A stretch of DNA of 64,000 bases from contig NZ_RBJB01000004.1 of NCBI RefSeq assembly GCF_003634635.1, positions 372,001-436,000 on the forward strand. The letters run 5' to 3'. Below, piece by piece: positions 10,157 through 19,234 of this stretch. The translations under genes were made by a program, and so were the position numbers. Numbering within the stretch: the stretch's first letter is position 1; every line of letters begins with the position of its first letter. Source of the DNA: Marinobacter nauticus (GTDB lineage Bacteria; Pseudomonadota; Gammaproteobacteria; Pseudomonadales; Oleiphilaceae). The notes beneath the pieces are model-generated. The model saw nothing but the letters and a program-made list of their open reading frames with translations. It made no database searches and had not been told where the DNA came from.

Positions 10157-10458
10157 GACTTCTGCCTCTGTACCTGTATCCGCATGGGCTCAATGTCTGC
10201 CGGCGCCATCCCGACCATTTCATGGTACGCCGAGGGATGCACTACCTGGGTTTCGCGAATGGTGTAGCTGGAGAGGGTGTCCTGAATCTGCCAGGCGCTG
10301 CGGAATAGCCGGGTCTGCCCTTTATGGTCCGACAGTACCTTCATGCCTTCAGGGCCATGCAGGCGAGCCATGTACTGTTGGCCCTCCAGGGAGAGGATCT
10401 CCAGAAGGTCGATCACCGGTTGTTCCAGGTTTTTGAGTTCGTCGAGGGTAATGCGCAC
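10153..10458 (-). CDS. DUF6482 family small protein
   Basis: A 101-residue soluble protein beginning MRITLDELKNLEQPVIDLLEI, with a central segment EGQQYMARLHGPEG. It resembles small proteins of Marinobacter and Pseudomonas annotated DUF6482. There is no signal peptide or known catalytic motif. It is the first gene of a two-gene unit with the DUF3429 protein. Confidence 0.7.
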   Translation of the reverse strand: MRITLDELKNLEQPVIDLLEILSLEGQQYMARLHGPEGMKVLSDHKGQTRLFRSAWQIQDTLSSYTIRETQVVHPSAYHEMVGMAPADIEPMRIQVQRQKS

Positions 10459-10515
10459 CGTGAAGCTCCCGAAATGATGTGTCAGGGGAACTTACGATCA
10501 ACCGGCCCGGTAAGA

Positions 10516-11100
10516 TCATTGTGCCAGTTGCCGGCACTCCGTGTGGGCATGGCAGGACACCAGATGATCATTGACCATGCCGGTGGCCTGCATGAAGGCG
10601 TAGACGATGGTGGGGCCCACAAAATTAAAGCCTGCTTTCTTCAGGGCCTTGGACATGGCTTCAGATTCCGGCGTGGTGACGGGGACCTCGGCCAGTGTCT
10701 GCCACCGGTTCTGGATGGGCCGGCCGTTGACGAATTGCCAGAGAAACTCCGAGAACGAGATGCCCTGATCCCGCAGAGCGAGGAACCCCCGGGCATTGCG
10801 GATGATGGAATGGACTTTCAGGCGATTCCGGATAATGCCCGGGTCTGCCAGCAGGCGGGCGATATCGTCCTCATCAAAGCGGACAATCTGCTCCGGGTCA
10901 AAGCCGGCGTAGGCCTGCCGGTAGCTTTCCTGCTTGCGAAGGATGGTAATCCAGCTCAAACCGGCTTGCTGTCCGTCCAGGCAGAGCTTTTCGAACAGCG
11001 CCTGATCGTCATATTCCGGGCGCCCCCAGACGGTGTCGTGGTAGTGCACGTACAGTGGGTCGGTGCCGCACCAGGGGCAGCGGCCGGTCGTCTGGGGCAT
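10516..11100 (-). CDS. tag: DNA-3-methyladenine glycosylase I
   Basis: A 194-residue base-excision repair enzyme that removes 3-methyladenine. By comparison with E. coli Tag, the zinc ligands correspond to Cys8 and His21 near the N-terminus (CPWCG, YHDTVWG) and the His and Cys in NDHLVSC near the C-terminus. The core GQQAGLSWITIL and ALKKAGFNFVGPTI are present. The residue matching E. coli Glu38 in the LEGQQAG motif is Asp here (LDGQQAG), a conservative change in the base-binding pocket. It ends the series phosphopantetheinyl transferase-tag read in the same direction, separated by 10 bases. Confidence 0.95.
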   Translation of the reverse strand: MPQTTGRCPWCGTDPLYVHYHDTVWGRPEYDDQALFEKLCLDGQQAGLSWITILRKQESYRQAYAGFDPEQIVRFDEDDIARLLADPGIIRNRLKVHSIIRNARGFLALRDQGISFSEFLWQFVNGRPIQNRWQTLAEVPVTTPESEAMSKALKKAGFNFVGPTIVYAFMQATGMVNDHLVSCHAHTECRQLAQ

Positions 11101-11110
11101 GGTGGCCTCG

Positions 11111-11875
11111 CTAGGGTCGGGCTCTGATCAGCCGGTGAAACAGAGGCTCCCAGGAAACGTCGAGGCTGGAAGCCGGCCCCAGATTGTAGTCATCCGGTGG
11201 TGGTTCCAGCAAGGTGATCTCCGGCCAGGGGCTGGTGTTATCCGGGTTGCCATCGCAGGGATAAACCAGGGTGACCAGAAAGCCCTCGGCATAAAGGCAA
11301 CTGGCCTGCCAGTGTCGGTCCGGCTGGTCCCCGTACAGCTCGAAATTCTTGCGCACTTCCAGAGTCTGCAGGTTGCCAGCGATGCCCCGCCCGGTTGCCT
11401 TGAGCCAGGCTTCCTTCAGGGTCCAGGTCTTGAGGAAGCTGAACGGATCGTCCGCCTTCAGCAGCCATTCCTGCTCAACGGGAGTGAACCAGCGTGTCGT
11501 CACTCTGGCCCAGTCTGGCCGGCGCTGGCTCGGTTCAAGATCAATCCCCAGGGCGCTCCGGCCGGTGGCGCAGGCGGTCAGTCCCTGGCTGTGGCTCAGG
11601 GACAGGCGCCAGCCCTGCGGGCTGGCGGAGGCAAGGGGCCGTCCCGGTACAGGGTAACAGCTTACCGGAGCCTCACCACTGGCGCGGGCCAGGGCCTGGC
11701 GAATCAGCCAGCGGCTGGTCAGGTATTCCTGGCGCCTGGGCCCTTCAAGACGCGCCAGGGTATCGCCTTCATCGGCGGTCATCCAGGCCGGAGCCTGAGA
11801 CGGATTCCGGTTAATCTGGTGGCATAGCCAGATTGCCGGCCGGTCAGGGTTGCAGTCGTTGGATTGTCCAGCCAT
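11111..11875 (-). CDS. 4'-phosphopantetheinyl transferase (Sfp/EntD superfamily)
   Basis: A 254-residue enzyme expected to load phosphopantetheine from CoA onto acyl or peptidyl carrier proteins. The two signature blocks are present: the Mg2+-binding LGIDLEP and the [14 protein letters not shown] helix. The length fits the Sfp type rather than the short AcpS type. No polyketide or peptide synthase lies in the window, so its carrier proteins must be encoded elsewhere. Its first 32 bases overlap the 3' end of pdxH. Confidence 0.9.
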   Translation of the reverse strand: MAGQSNDCNPDRPAIWLCHQINRNPSQAPAWMTADEGDTLARLEGPRRQEYLTSRWLIRQALARASGEAPVSCYPVPGRPLASASPQGWRLSLSHSQGLTACATGRSALGIDLEPSQRRPDWARVTTRWFTPVEQEWLLKADDPFSFLKTWTLKEAWLKATGRGIAGNLQTLEVRKNFELYGDQPDRHWQASCLYAEGFLVTLVYPCDGNPDNTSPWPEITLLEPPPDDYNLGPASSLDVSWEPLFHRLIRARP

Positions 11876-12479
11876 CGCCCTCTCTCACGTACTCAAATCG
11901 ATCGTGAAGCCGGCTCGGCCTTCCCTGCCAGAATTCGATTCGCTCCGGAACCACCCGGTACCCGCCCCAGAAACTGGGAAGCGGAATTTCTCCGGAACTG
12001 AATTTTCGTTTCATCTCTGCGACTTTTTGCTCCAGCAGGCCTCGCGAAGTAATTACCTGGCTCTGCTCTGAAACCCAGGCGCCAATCTGGCTGCCCCGGG
12101 GCCGGGACGAAAAGTAGCGCAGGGATTCCGCCTTGCTGACCTTTTCGACCGCACCCTGAATACGCACCTGCCGGTTCAGGCCGATCCACGGGAACAGCAG
12201 TGCCGCCCGGGGATTCTCCTGCAGCTCCTGAGCCTTGCGGCTGCCGTAGTTGGTGTAGAACACAAAACCCTGGCTGTCGAAATACTTCAGTAGCACGGTT
12301 CTGAGATCGGGCATGCCGTCGGCACCGGTGGTGGCCAGTGACATGGCATTGGGCTCCAGAATGCCCGCCGTTCTGGCATCCTCGAACCAGGTCTGGAACT
12401 GCTGTACCGGATCCTCGTTCAGGTGTTCCCGATCCAGCCCTTCGCTTTCGAAATCCCGACGCATATCGCCGATATCCAT
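11844..12479 (-). CDS. pdxH: Pyridoxamine 5'-phosphate oxidase
   Basis: A 211-residue FMN enzyme that oxidises pyridoxine or pyridoxamine 5'-phosphate to pyridoxal 5'-phosphate. Typical motifs are [36 protein letters not shown], the [13 protein letters not shown] loop, [18 protein letters not shown] and the C-terminal RLHDRF...RLQP end. Length and both ends are normal. It is the first gene of a minus-strand run with the phosphopantetheinyl transferase and tag. Confidence 0.97.
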   Translation of the reverse strand: MDIGDMRRDFESEGLDREHLNEDPVQQFQTWFEDARTAGILEPNAMSLATTGADGMPDLRTVLLKYFDSQGFVFYTNYGSRKAQELQENPRAALLFPWIGLNRQVRIQGAVEKVSKAESLRYFSSRPRGSQIGAWVSEQSQVITSRGLLEQKVAEMKRKFSSGEIPLPSFWGGYRVVPERIEFWQGRPSRLHDRFEYVREGDGWTIQRLQP

Positions 12480-12579
12480 ACTGCTCGTCTCCGTTGATCA
12501 ACACAGGGAGTCATACGTCAGCGGAGCATATCGGGTTCGGTGGTCGCTGTCAGGTTTCGTGTGCGGTCTGGTGAATTCG

Positions 12580-12609
12580 CTGACAAACACCGTACACGGG
12601 CGCTATGCT
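12580..12609 (+). promoter_or_regulatory. Possible promoter of the DUF748 gene
   Basis: CTGACA at 12580-12585 and TATGCT at 12604-12609 with 18 bases between, about 48 bases before the GTG start, in the gap shared with divergent pdxH. The match is moderate. Confidence 0.35.
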
Positions 12610-12657
12610 TGCACCATGGCCGGCTGCGGTGCCGTGGGCAAATAAAGGGAGAGACTT

Positions 12658-15510
12658 GTGGCAGAGAAAGAGGCAGAGAATAACCAGGTAGCAAGCCAGC
12701 GGGTAGTGAGTCGCCGGAAGAGCCATCTGGTCAGGAACCTGCTGATCGCATTGGGCGTGTTGTTGGGTCTGTATGCCCTGGCCGGCTTCCTGGTTCTGCC
12801 CTGGTGGCTGGAGCGGTCGTTGCCGGAACAGATGGACCAGCGCATGGGCTGGCAGGCTGAGGTGGAGAACGTGCGGTTCAATCCGTTTGCCTTCAGCCTG
12901 GAAGCAGACGCCTTTTCTGCAAAGGATACGACTGGGGAGCCGGTGACGTCGTTTGATCACCTGCGGGTGAATCTCAGTTTCCTCAGTTTGCTCCGCGGTA
13001 TCATCGGGTTTGAGGAAATCCGTCTGGTGGAGCCGGACGTTCGCCTGGATTTGCTGCAGGACCATGACATCAATTTTGCCCGGGACTGGCGCAGTGCCAA
13101 TCCCGAGAAAGAGGACACGACCTGGCCTGAAACCGCTCAGTCGAGTAATCCGCCCAGGTTGTATTTCCAGCAGGTGACCATCGATGGTGGTGAGCTGCTG
13201 TTCCGTGACTTCTCCCAGGGTGGCGACCCTGCCGAGTTTCGGGTTGCGCCGCTGGATCTTACCCTGAACGATCTGGCCACCTGGCCCCGGGATGGCAGCG
13301 ACAGTCAGTATTCCGTGATGGCTGCTCTGGGTGAGCAGGTGATTGAATGGGAGGGGGATCTGAGCGTTACCCCGCTGTACTCTGCAGGCCGGCTCCGGCT
13401 TTCAGGGCTTCGTCACGATACCCTCGCCCACTTCCTGGCGCCCTATCTGCCGTGGCAGCTGCGCGATGGTACCGTGACCCTGGAATCCCGTTATGAACTG
13501 GCCGGTGGCGATCACTTTGAACTGATCACCTCCGATGGCAACCTCACTATCAAGCAACTGGCACTGGCGCTCTCGCCCTCCGATGAGCAGCCAGCCCTGG
13601 CTACGGAAGCCGTTGCCATTCAGGGCATTGGCTTCGATCTGACGGCCCGGGAGGCAACCGTTGGCATGGTGTCGATCCAGCAACCGTCGCTGGCCGCCAC
13701 CCGCAATGCCGAGGGGGAGGTGGATTGGCAGTCGTCTCTGGCAACGGCCGGAACCGATCAATCCGAAACCTCGGAGCCGGCGTCTGATTCGGGCGAGCCA
13801 TTCCGCTGGTCGGTCCAGGGTGTCGAGTTGTCCGGCGGTCAGGTTCGCTGGCGGGATCAGGTGCCGGAAACAGACGCCGAGATTGCCGTCAATAATCTGG
13901 CCATTACCATGGGTGGTCTCTCCCACCGCCTGGATGAACCGGTTTCCTACGATATTTCTGCAGAACTCGGCTCCGGTGGCCGGGTGACCGCCATGGGCCA
14001 GCTGACTCCAGCGCCGTTTACCTTTGAGGGCGCCTTGTCCGGCAGCGACATCCTGTTGCCCGTTATCCAGCCCTATGTTGCTGATGCCGCAAACCTGGAG
14101 CTGGTGGATGGGCGCCTGGGTTTCGATGGCAATCTGGACCTGGATGGCCAGGATGAACCCCTGACCGGCACCTTCAGTGGCACCGCTGAAATTGCCGGGT
14201 TGGCCACGCGGCTACCGGGCAATGGCGGGGAGCTGGTGTCCTGGGAGTTGCTGCGCCTGGCCCCGGTGGAGTTCAACCTTAATCCCGCCCGGCTGGAAAT
14301 CGGCACCGTGACCCTGAACAGCCCGGCGGTTAACGTCATCCGTGCCGCCGACGGCCTGCACAATCTGCAGCAGATTATTCAGAATGGCGGGGCCTCCGAG
14401 GCAGAAGCCAGTGCAACGGAGCAGTCGGAAGGCTCGGAGCCAGGCTTTATTTTCCGCATTGGCGAACTGGTCGTGGAGCAAGGTTCCATGGCCTACACCG
14501 ACCGCACGCTGGAGCCGCCCTTCAGTACCGCGTTCCAGGAACTCACGGGATCGGTGACCGGCATCAGCAATGTCCCTCCGCAACAGGGTCGGGTGGCGAT
14601 CAGCGGCCAGCTGGCCGGGGTGGCACCGGTTCGTTTTGACGGAACCCTGGGCGCTCTGGGCACCGAAGAGCCCAGCAACCTGAGACTCACCATGAAAGAC
14701 ATGGCGTTGCCGGTACTGTCGCCCTATTTCGGTCGCTATCTGGGGTATTCGGTGGACAGCGGCAAACTGGAACTGGCGCTGGATTACCAGATAACCGGTA
14801 CCCGGCTTGAGGCTTCCAACGAAGTGATCCTGGACCGGATGCAACTGGGCTCTGCGGTGGCCAGCGCACAGGCCATTAACGCCCCGGTCAAGCTGGGTCT
14901 GGCTCTGCTCACAGATCGTGACGGTGTTATCGAGGTGAATTTGCCCATTCAGGGCGACATGTCAGACCCCGAATTCAGCGTTGGCCAGATTGTCATGCGG
15001 GCGTTCGTGAACCTGTTGGTGAAAGCGGCCGCCTCACCGTTCAGTATGCTGGGCTCGCTGGCGGAAATGGCAGGCTTCAGCAGCGAAGAGCTGGGCCAGG
15101 TCAGCTTTGTTCCCGGTAGTGTGCAACTGGCGGATAACGAGGCCGAGAAACTGTCCGCGCTGGCCCAGGCGCTAAGGGAGCGCCCTGAGCTTCTGCTCAA
15201 CATCCGTGGTGCTGTTGCCCCTGAGGCCGATGCCCTGGCATTGCTGAAGGCGCAGATGCAGGCCCGCGGTGAGGCCGTTACCGGCGAAGCCTGGGAGCAG
15301 GCGCAGCAGGCCTGGCGCGATGGTGAGCGCAGCCTGCCGCCGGAAGCGCTTGGAAGTCTGGCCTCGGAGCGAGGGGTAACGGTTCGTCAGGTGCTGACGG
15401 CGACGCATGAGGTGTCGGACAGCCAGTTGTTCCTGCTGGATCCGGCTCGCGATGCACCGGTAGATGAACAGGGCAACGTGATGGTCCGGTTTACCCTGGA
15501 CGTTCGTTGA
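12658..15510 (+). CDS. DUF748 (AsmA-like) envelope protein
   Basis: A 950-residue protein with a short cytoplasmic N-terminus, one membrane anchor near residues 25-46 (NLLIALGVLLGLYALAGFLV) and a long periplasmic part rich in beta-strand repeats. DUF748 proteins belong to the AsmA/TamB-related group that bridges the envelope and is linked to phospholipid transport and outer membrane maintenance. The C-terminal 120 residues (EAEKLSALAQALRERPEL...) resemble the OmpA-like tail found in many DUF748 proteins. GTG start with GGGAGA upstream. Confidence 0.8.
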   Translation: MAEKEAENNQVASQRVVSRRKSHLVRNLLIALGVLLGLYALAGFLVLPWWLERSLPEQMDQRMGWQAEVENVRFNPFAFSLEADAFSAKDTTGEPVTSFDHLRVNLSFLSLLRGIIGFEEIRLVEPDVRLDLLQDHDINFARDWRSANPEKEDTTWPETAQSSNPPRLYFQQVTIDGGELLFRDFSQGGDPAEFRVAPLDLTLNDLATWPRDGSDSQYSVMAALGEQVIEWEGDLSVTPLYSAGRLRLSGLRHDTLAHFLAPYLPWQLRDGTVTLESRYELAGGDHFELITSDGNLTIKQLALALSPSDEQPALATEAVAIQGIGFDLTAREATVGMVSIQQPSLAATRNAEGEVDWQSSLATAGTDQSETSEPASDSGEPFRWSVQGVELSGGQVRWRDQVPETDAEIAVNNLAITMGGLSHRLDEPVSYDISAELGSGGRVTAMGQLTPAPFTFEGALSGSDILLPVIQPYVADAANLELVDGRLGFDGNLDLDGQDEPLTGTFSGTAEIAGLATRLPGNGGELVSWELLRLAPVEFNLNPARLEIGTVTLNSPAVNVIRAADGLHNLQQIIQNGGASEAEASATEQSEGSEPGFIFRIGELVVEQGSMAYTDRTLEPPFSTAFQELTGSVTGISNVPPQQGRVAISGQLAGVAPVRFDGTLGALGTEEPSNLRLTMKDMALPVLSPYFGRYLGYSVDSGKLELALDYQITGTRLEASNEVILDRMQLGSAVASAQAINAPVKLGLALLTDRDGVIEVNLPIQGDMSDPEFSVGQIVMRAFVNLLVKAAASPFSMLGSLAEMAGFSSEELGQVSFVPGSVQLADNEAEKLSALAQALRERPELLLNIRGAVAPEADALALLKAQMQARGEAVTGEAWEQAQQAWRDGERSLPPEALGSLASERGVTVRQVLTATHEVSDSQLFLLDPARDAPVDEQGNVMVRFTLDVR

Positions 15511-15536
15511 ATCGGAATACACGGAGTTCCGCAGCC

Positions 15537-16142
15537 ATGACCGACAGCCCGGGCCGAAAGGCCAGCCATTTCTTTGCCTATGTGTCGCGCCTGCGCTGGA
15601 TCAAACGCTGGGGCCTGATGCGCAATGCTATTGATGAAAACGTGGCCACCCATTCCTGGGAGGTGGCTACCGTTGCCCACGCCCTGGCGCTTATTCGCAA
15701 CCGGCATTTTGCCGGAACGGTGAATGCAGACCGTGTCGCTGCAGCGGCTCTCTATCATGATGCCACCGAAGTGATCACCGGGGATATGCCCACCCCGGTG
15801 AAATACCATTCCCGGGTGATGCGGGAGGCGTTCGGCGACATCGAACACAAGGCCGAAGCTGAATTGCTGGCGCTGTTGCCGGAAGACCTGCGGGAGGATT
15901 TTTCGCCCTATGTGCGGGAATCCCGACTGGGGCCGGAAGAAAAGGAACTGATCAAGGCGGCGGACCGTCTCTCGGCCTGGCTGAAATGTCGTGCCGAACT
16001 GCGTGCCGGCAATCCGGAGTTCGGCCCCGCGGAGCAGCAGATCCGGGCACGCCTGGAAGCGGACGGCCTGCCGGAAGTGCAGTACTTCCTGGAGGTGTTT
16101 GCACCCGGGTATGACCAGCCCCTGGATAACCTGCTGGGTTGA
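15537..16142 (+). CDS. yfbR: 5'-deoxynucleotidase (YfbR-like HD phosphohydrolase)
   Basis: A 201-residue HD-domain enzyme predicted to dephosphorylate deoxyribonucleoside 5'-monophosphates. HD-family metal ligands are visible in ENVATHSWEVA (His), ALYHDATEVITGDMPTP (His-Asp) and IKAADRLSAWLKC (Asp). The ATG at 15537 follows an ACGGAG site; an in-frame TTG at 15507 overlaps the preceding stop and is less likely. It lies 26 bases after the DUF748 gene, possibly co-transcribed. Confidence 0.9.
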   Translation: MTDSPGRKASHFFAYVSRLRWIKRWGLMRNAIDENVATHSWEVATVAHALALIRNRHFAGTVNADRVAAAALYHDATEVITGDMPTPVKYHSRVMREAFGDIEHKAEAELLALLPEDLREDFSPYVRESRLGPEEKELIKAADRLSAWLKCRAELRAGNPEFGPAEQQIRARLEADGLPEVQYFLEVFAPGYDQPLDNLLG

Positions 16143-16271
16143 TTGGAGGACTGGCTCTGGTGCCGGGCTCGCCAGGAGTCCAGTGCCATAGGTTTGCCTC
16201 TGGTGGCTCTCTAAAGTGGCGAATAACGAAAGCGCTGCTTTACTGAAAGACCACAACAAGAGGTTCCCGCC

Positions 16272-17087
16272 ATGAAAGATCTGAACAACAAGGTGGCTGT
16301 CGTCACCGGTGCTGGCTCTGGTATCGGCCGATCCCTGGCCAAATCCCTCGCGGCCCGGGGCTGTCGGCTGGCTCTTTCCGATGTTAACGAGGCGGGGCTG
16401 GCGGAAACCGCAGCCAGCCTGGGCGGCGCCGAGGTAAAAACCTACCGCCTGGATGTCTCCGACCGGGACGCTATCTACGCCCACGCCGCGCAGGTCCGCA
16501 AGGAATTTGGTCAGGTTAACCTGATTATCAACAACGCCGGTGTGGCCCTCTCTGCCACGGTGCGGGAAATGACCGACGCCGATTTCAAGTGGGTGATGGA
16601 CATTGATTTCTGGGGCGTTGCCCACGGTACCCGGGCGTTTCTGCCGTACCTGATTGAATCCGGCGATGGTCATGTGGTGAACATCTCCAGTGTGTTTGGC
16701 CTGATCGGAGTGCCCAAGCAAAGCGCCTACAATGCTGCCAAGTTTGCGGTGCGTGGGTTTACCGAGTCCCTGCGCCAGGAAATGAAACTGGAGAATCAGC
16801 CGGTTCAGGTCAGCTGTGTGCACCCTGGTGGCATCCGCACCAACATTGCCAATGCCGCGCGCATGGGCAAATCCGAAAACGCCGAGGCCCAGCGCAAGGG
16901 CTTCGACAAGCTGGCCATGACCACTCCGGACAAGGCGGCTGGAATTATTGTCAAAGGCATCCTCAAAAACGAATCCCGTATTCTGGTGGGGCCGGATGCC
17001 TGGGGCATTGACGCCATCAATCGGTTGCTGGGCTCGGCCTATCAACCGTTGGTGGAGCGGTTCTCCCGCAAGAACCTGTATATCTGA
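16272..17087 (+). CDS. Short-chain dehydrogenase/reductase
   Basis: A 271-residue classical SDR. The cofactor motif TGAGSGIG is at 14-21, the structural motif NNAG follows near residue 90, and the catalytic set is Ser in NISSVFG and YNAAK. SDV after the second beta strand suggests NAD rather than NADP preference. Similar enzymes act on acyl or hydroxy-acyl substrates in Marinobacter, but the substrate is not readable. It stands alone, with a stem-loop behind it. Confidence 0.85.
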   Translation: MKDLNNKVAVVTGAGSGIGRSLAKSLAARGCRLALSDVNEAGLAETAASLGGAEVKTYRLDVSDRDAIYAHAAQVRKEFGQVNLIINNAGVALSATVREMTDADFKWVMDIDFWGVAHGTRAFLPYLIESGDGHVVNISSVFGLIGVPKQSAYNAAKFAVRGFTESLRQEMKLENQPVQVSCVHPGGIRTNIANAARMGKSENAEAQRKGFDKLAMTTPDKAAGIIVKGILKNESRILVGPDAWGIDAINRLLGSAYQPLVERFSRKNLYI

Positions 17088-17105
17088 GGGCTCGCGGTAA
17101 CCTGA

Positions 17106-17140
17106 TCTCCGTTGGCTGGTTGTTTTACAGCCAGCGGAGA
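17106..17140 (+). terminator. Stem-loop after the SDR gene
   Basis: Arms TCTCCGTTGGCTG (17106-17118) and CAGCCAGCGGAGA (17128-17140) pair over 13 positions with one G-T, loop 9 bases. The 3' flank lacks a T run. It separates the SDR gene from the diguanylate cyclase gene. Confidence 0.6.
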
Positions 17141-17178
17141 CCGACTATACTCTCTGGTTGATCCAGGGAAGAGTCAGC

Positions 17179-18285
17179 ATGAATACGTCAAAGCATCCGG
17201 ATCTGGGGACGGCATTGGAACAAAGCCGCTCAGGACTCCGGGATAACCACCGTCGCTCGCTTACCAGGCTGTTGTTTCTGGTGACTGGCTCTGCGCTGGT
17301 CGTTTTTTCCTGTCTGCAATTTTTCAACCGTTATCCATGGGTGGCGCTGGTCGAGCTGTTGGCCAGTGGGCTGCTGTTCTACGGCGTTTTTTGTCTGAAA
17401 ACCACGGCTCACCTGCAACAGTGGATCTACGCCTATCTGGTGTCGCTGTTTTCGTTTTTCATCGTCATCTTGCTGTTGCCAGAGGCCTCCATTGCGGCTT
17501 TTGTCTGGGTTCTGATGATGCCGGTTCTGGCCTACCTTCTGCTCGGCAAGCACGAGGGCATGATCCTGAGTGTGCCCTTTATGCTGGTGGGCGGGGTGGT
17601 TTACTACTTCTTCCTCGGTGAGGTGGGTTCTGCCCACCGGATGATCGATCTGCTCAACATGGTTCTGTGCGGTGCCCTGATGCAGGTGTTCATGCACATG
17701 TACGAGGTGCGTCGGGAAGAGGCTGAGCAACGGTTGTTCGACATGGCACAGACCGATGCCCTGACCGGCCTGGCCAATCGCTCCAATTTCCAGTCAACAC
17801 TGGCCCGCACTATTGCCGAGTGTGAGCGCAGCGGAACCGATTTTGCTCTGGTGATTATGGACATCGACCACTTCAAACTGGTCAACGATACCCTCGGCCA
17901 CGATGCCGGTGACTACGTATTGAGGAGCATCGGGCAGTGCCTGACCGAGCGTCTGCGCACGACCGACTTTGTTGGCCGGCTGGGCGGCGAGGAATTTGGT
18001 CTGATTCTGAGGGATGCAAAGCCTGGGGATGCCTTTGAACTGATGGACGAGTTGCGGGAGCGCATTGCCCGGCGGGAGCTGAAATACGGCGAAGCGGGTA
18101 TCCGCGTGACCGCCTCCTTTGGTATTGCCCAGTGGCCGGAGCATGGCAGGGAGGCGGAAACGCTGTTCTGTGTGGCAGATCGCTGTCTCTACAGCGGCAA
18201 GCGGGCAGGCCGGAACCGTGTGGCGCCCGCCGGTGCCGGACAGCCTCCGAAATCCGTCGGTTCGATGGCTGGAGGTCTCGGTTGA
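17179..18285 (+). CDS. Membrane diguanylate cyclase
   Basis: A 368-residue protein with about six membrane segments in the first 180 residues (for example LTRLLFLVTGSALVVFSCL and FSFFIVILLLPEASIAAFVW), then a GGDEF domain that makes cyclic di-GMP. The active-site motif is GGEEF near residue 269, and DIDHFKLVNDTLGHDAGD carries the substrate and metal contacts. RESD-type inhibitory residues are not evident. The ATG at 17179 has GGGAAGA upstream; a TTG at 17158 is a less likely start. The N-terminal domain may sense a membrane signal. Confidence 0.88.
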   Translation: MNTSKHPDLGTALEQSRSGLRDNHRRSLTRLLFLVTGSALVVFSCLQFFNRYPWVALVELLASGLLFYGVFCLKTTAHLQQWIYAYLVSLFSFFIVILLLPEASIAAFVWVLMMPVLAYLLLGKHEGMILSVPFMLVGGVVYYFFLGEVGSAHRMIDLLNMVLCGALMQVFMHMYEVRREEAEQRLFDMAQTDALTGLANRSNFQSTLARTIAECERSGTDFALVIMDIDHFKLVNDTLGHDAGDYVLRSIGQCLTERLRTTDFVGRLGGEEFGLILRDAKPGDAFELMDELRERIARRELKYGEAGIRVTASFGIAQWPEHGREAETLFCVADRCLYSGKRAGRNRVAPAGAGQPPKSVGSMAGGLG

Positions 18286-18338
18286 TTCGGGTATCCTAGC
18301 GAATACACCCGGAAGCAAGGCCGAGGATACCGCCAACC

Positions 18339-19115
18339 ATGTGTGAACTGCTGGCCATGAGCGCCAACACCCCGACCGATCTCTGTTTCAGCTTTACCGG
18401 TCTGACCCGTCGTGGCGGTGACACTGGCCCACACAAGGATGGCTGGGGCGTCGCTTTCTACGAAGGTAAAGGGGTACGCTGTTTTCACGATGCCGACGCC
18501 AGTGCCTCCTCACGCATTGCCGAAGTGGTGCAAACCCACCCCATCAAGAGTGAAGTGGCCATCTGCCACATTCGTCAGGCCAATGTGGGTGATATCTGCC
18601 TGGCCAACACCCACCCGTTTATCCGCGAGCTCTGGGGCCGCTACTGGGTCTTCGCCCATAATGGTCAGCTTTCGGAGTTTTCCGCGGCGCCCGGCTTCTA
18701 CGAGGCCGTTGGCAGCACCGACAGCGAAGCCCTGTTCTGCGATATCCTGAACCACCTGCGCAGTCATAGCGATCGAGACACTGCCACCGAGCAGGTGGTG
18801 GAACGGCTGGTTCAGCTGTCCCGGAACTACGCCCGCCAGGGGGTATTCAACCTGCTGCTAAGCAACGGCGACTGGCTGTTTACATTTTGCACCACCAAGA
18901 TGGCCAGTATTACCCGGCGGGCGCCGTTCGGCCCCGCCCGCCTCAAGGATGCCGACGTTACCGTGGATTTTGAATCGGAAACCACACCCAACGACATTGT
19001 CAGCGTCATCGTGACCGAACCCCTCACCAGCGACGAAACCTGGGATATTTACAAGCCGGGTGAATGGCGTTTGTGGCGACGGGGCGTTGTGGTGATGCAG
19101 GGCTCGGAATTGTGA
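18339..19115 (+). CDS. Class II glutamine amidotransferase (YafJ-like)
   Basis: A 258-residue Ntn-type amidotransferase. The nucleophile is Cys2 (MCELLAMS), exposed after removal of Met, and the family motifs HKDGWGVAFYEG, ICHIRQAN and VFAHNGQL are present. No synthase domain is attached, so the acceptor is unknown. It is preceded by a 53-base gap behind the diguanylate cyclase gene. Confidence 0.88.
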   Translation: MCELLAMSANTPTDLCFSFTGLTRRGGDTGPHKDGWGVAFYEGKGVRCFHDADASASSRIAEVVQTHPIKSEVAICHIRQANVGDICLANTHPFIRELWGRYWVFAHNGQLSEFSAAPGFYEAVGSTDSEALFCDILNHLRSHSDRDTATEQVVERLVQLSRNYARQGVFNLLLSNGDWLFTFCTTKMASITRRAPFGPARLKDADVTVDFESETTPNDIVSVIVTEPLTSDETWDIYKPGEWRLWRRGVVVMQGSEL

Positions 19116-19185
19116 CCCAGTTCCGGTGGGGCGCCAGGCACTCAACCCTTTGACCGATGGCCGGCCGAGGCACGGCCTTTAGCAT

Positions 19186-19219
19186 TTGTTCTGAACACAG
19201 GAAAGCGGTATCAGAACAA
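19186..19219 (+). promoter_or_regulatory. Inverted repeat upstream of the DUF2156-luxR pair
   Basis: TTGTTCTGA (19186-19194) and TCAGAACAA (19211-19219) form perfect 9-bp arms around 16 bases, ending just before the AAAGGGA ribosome binding site of the DUF2156 gene. It could be an operator or an mRNA hairpin near the start. Confidence 0.45.
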
Positions 19220-19234
19220 CAAAGGGAATGACCC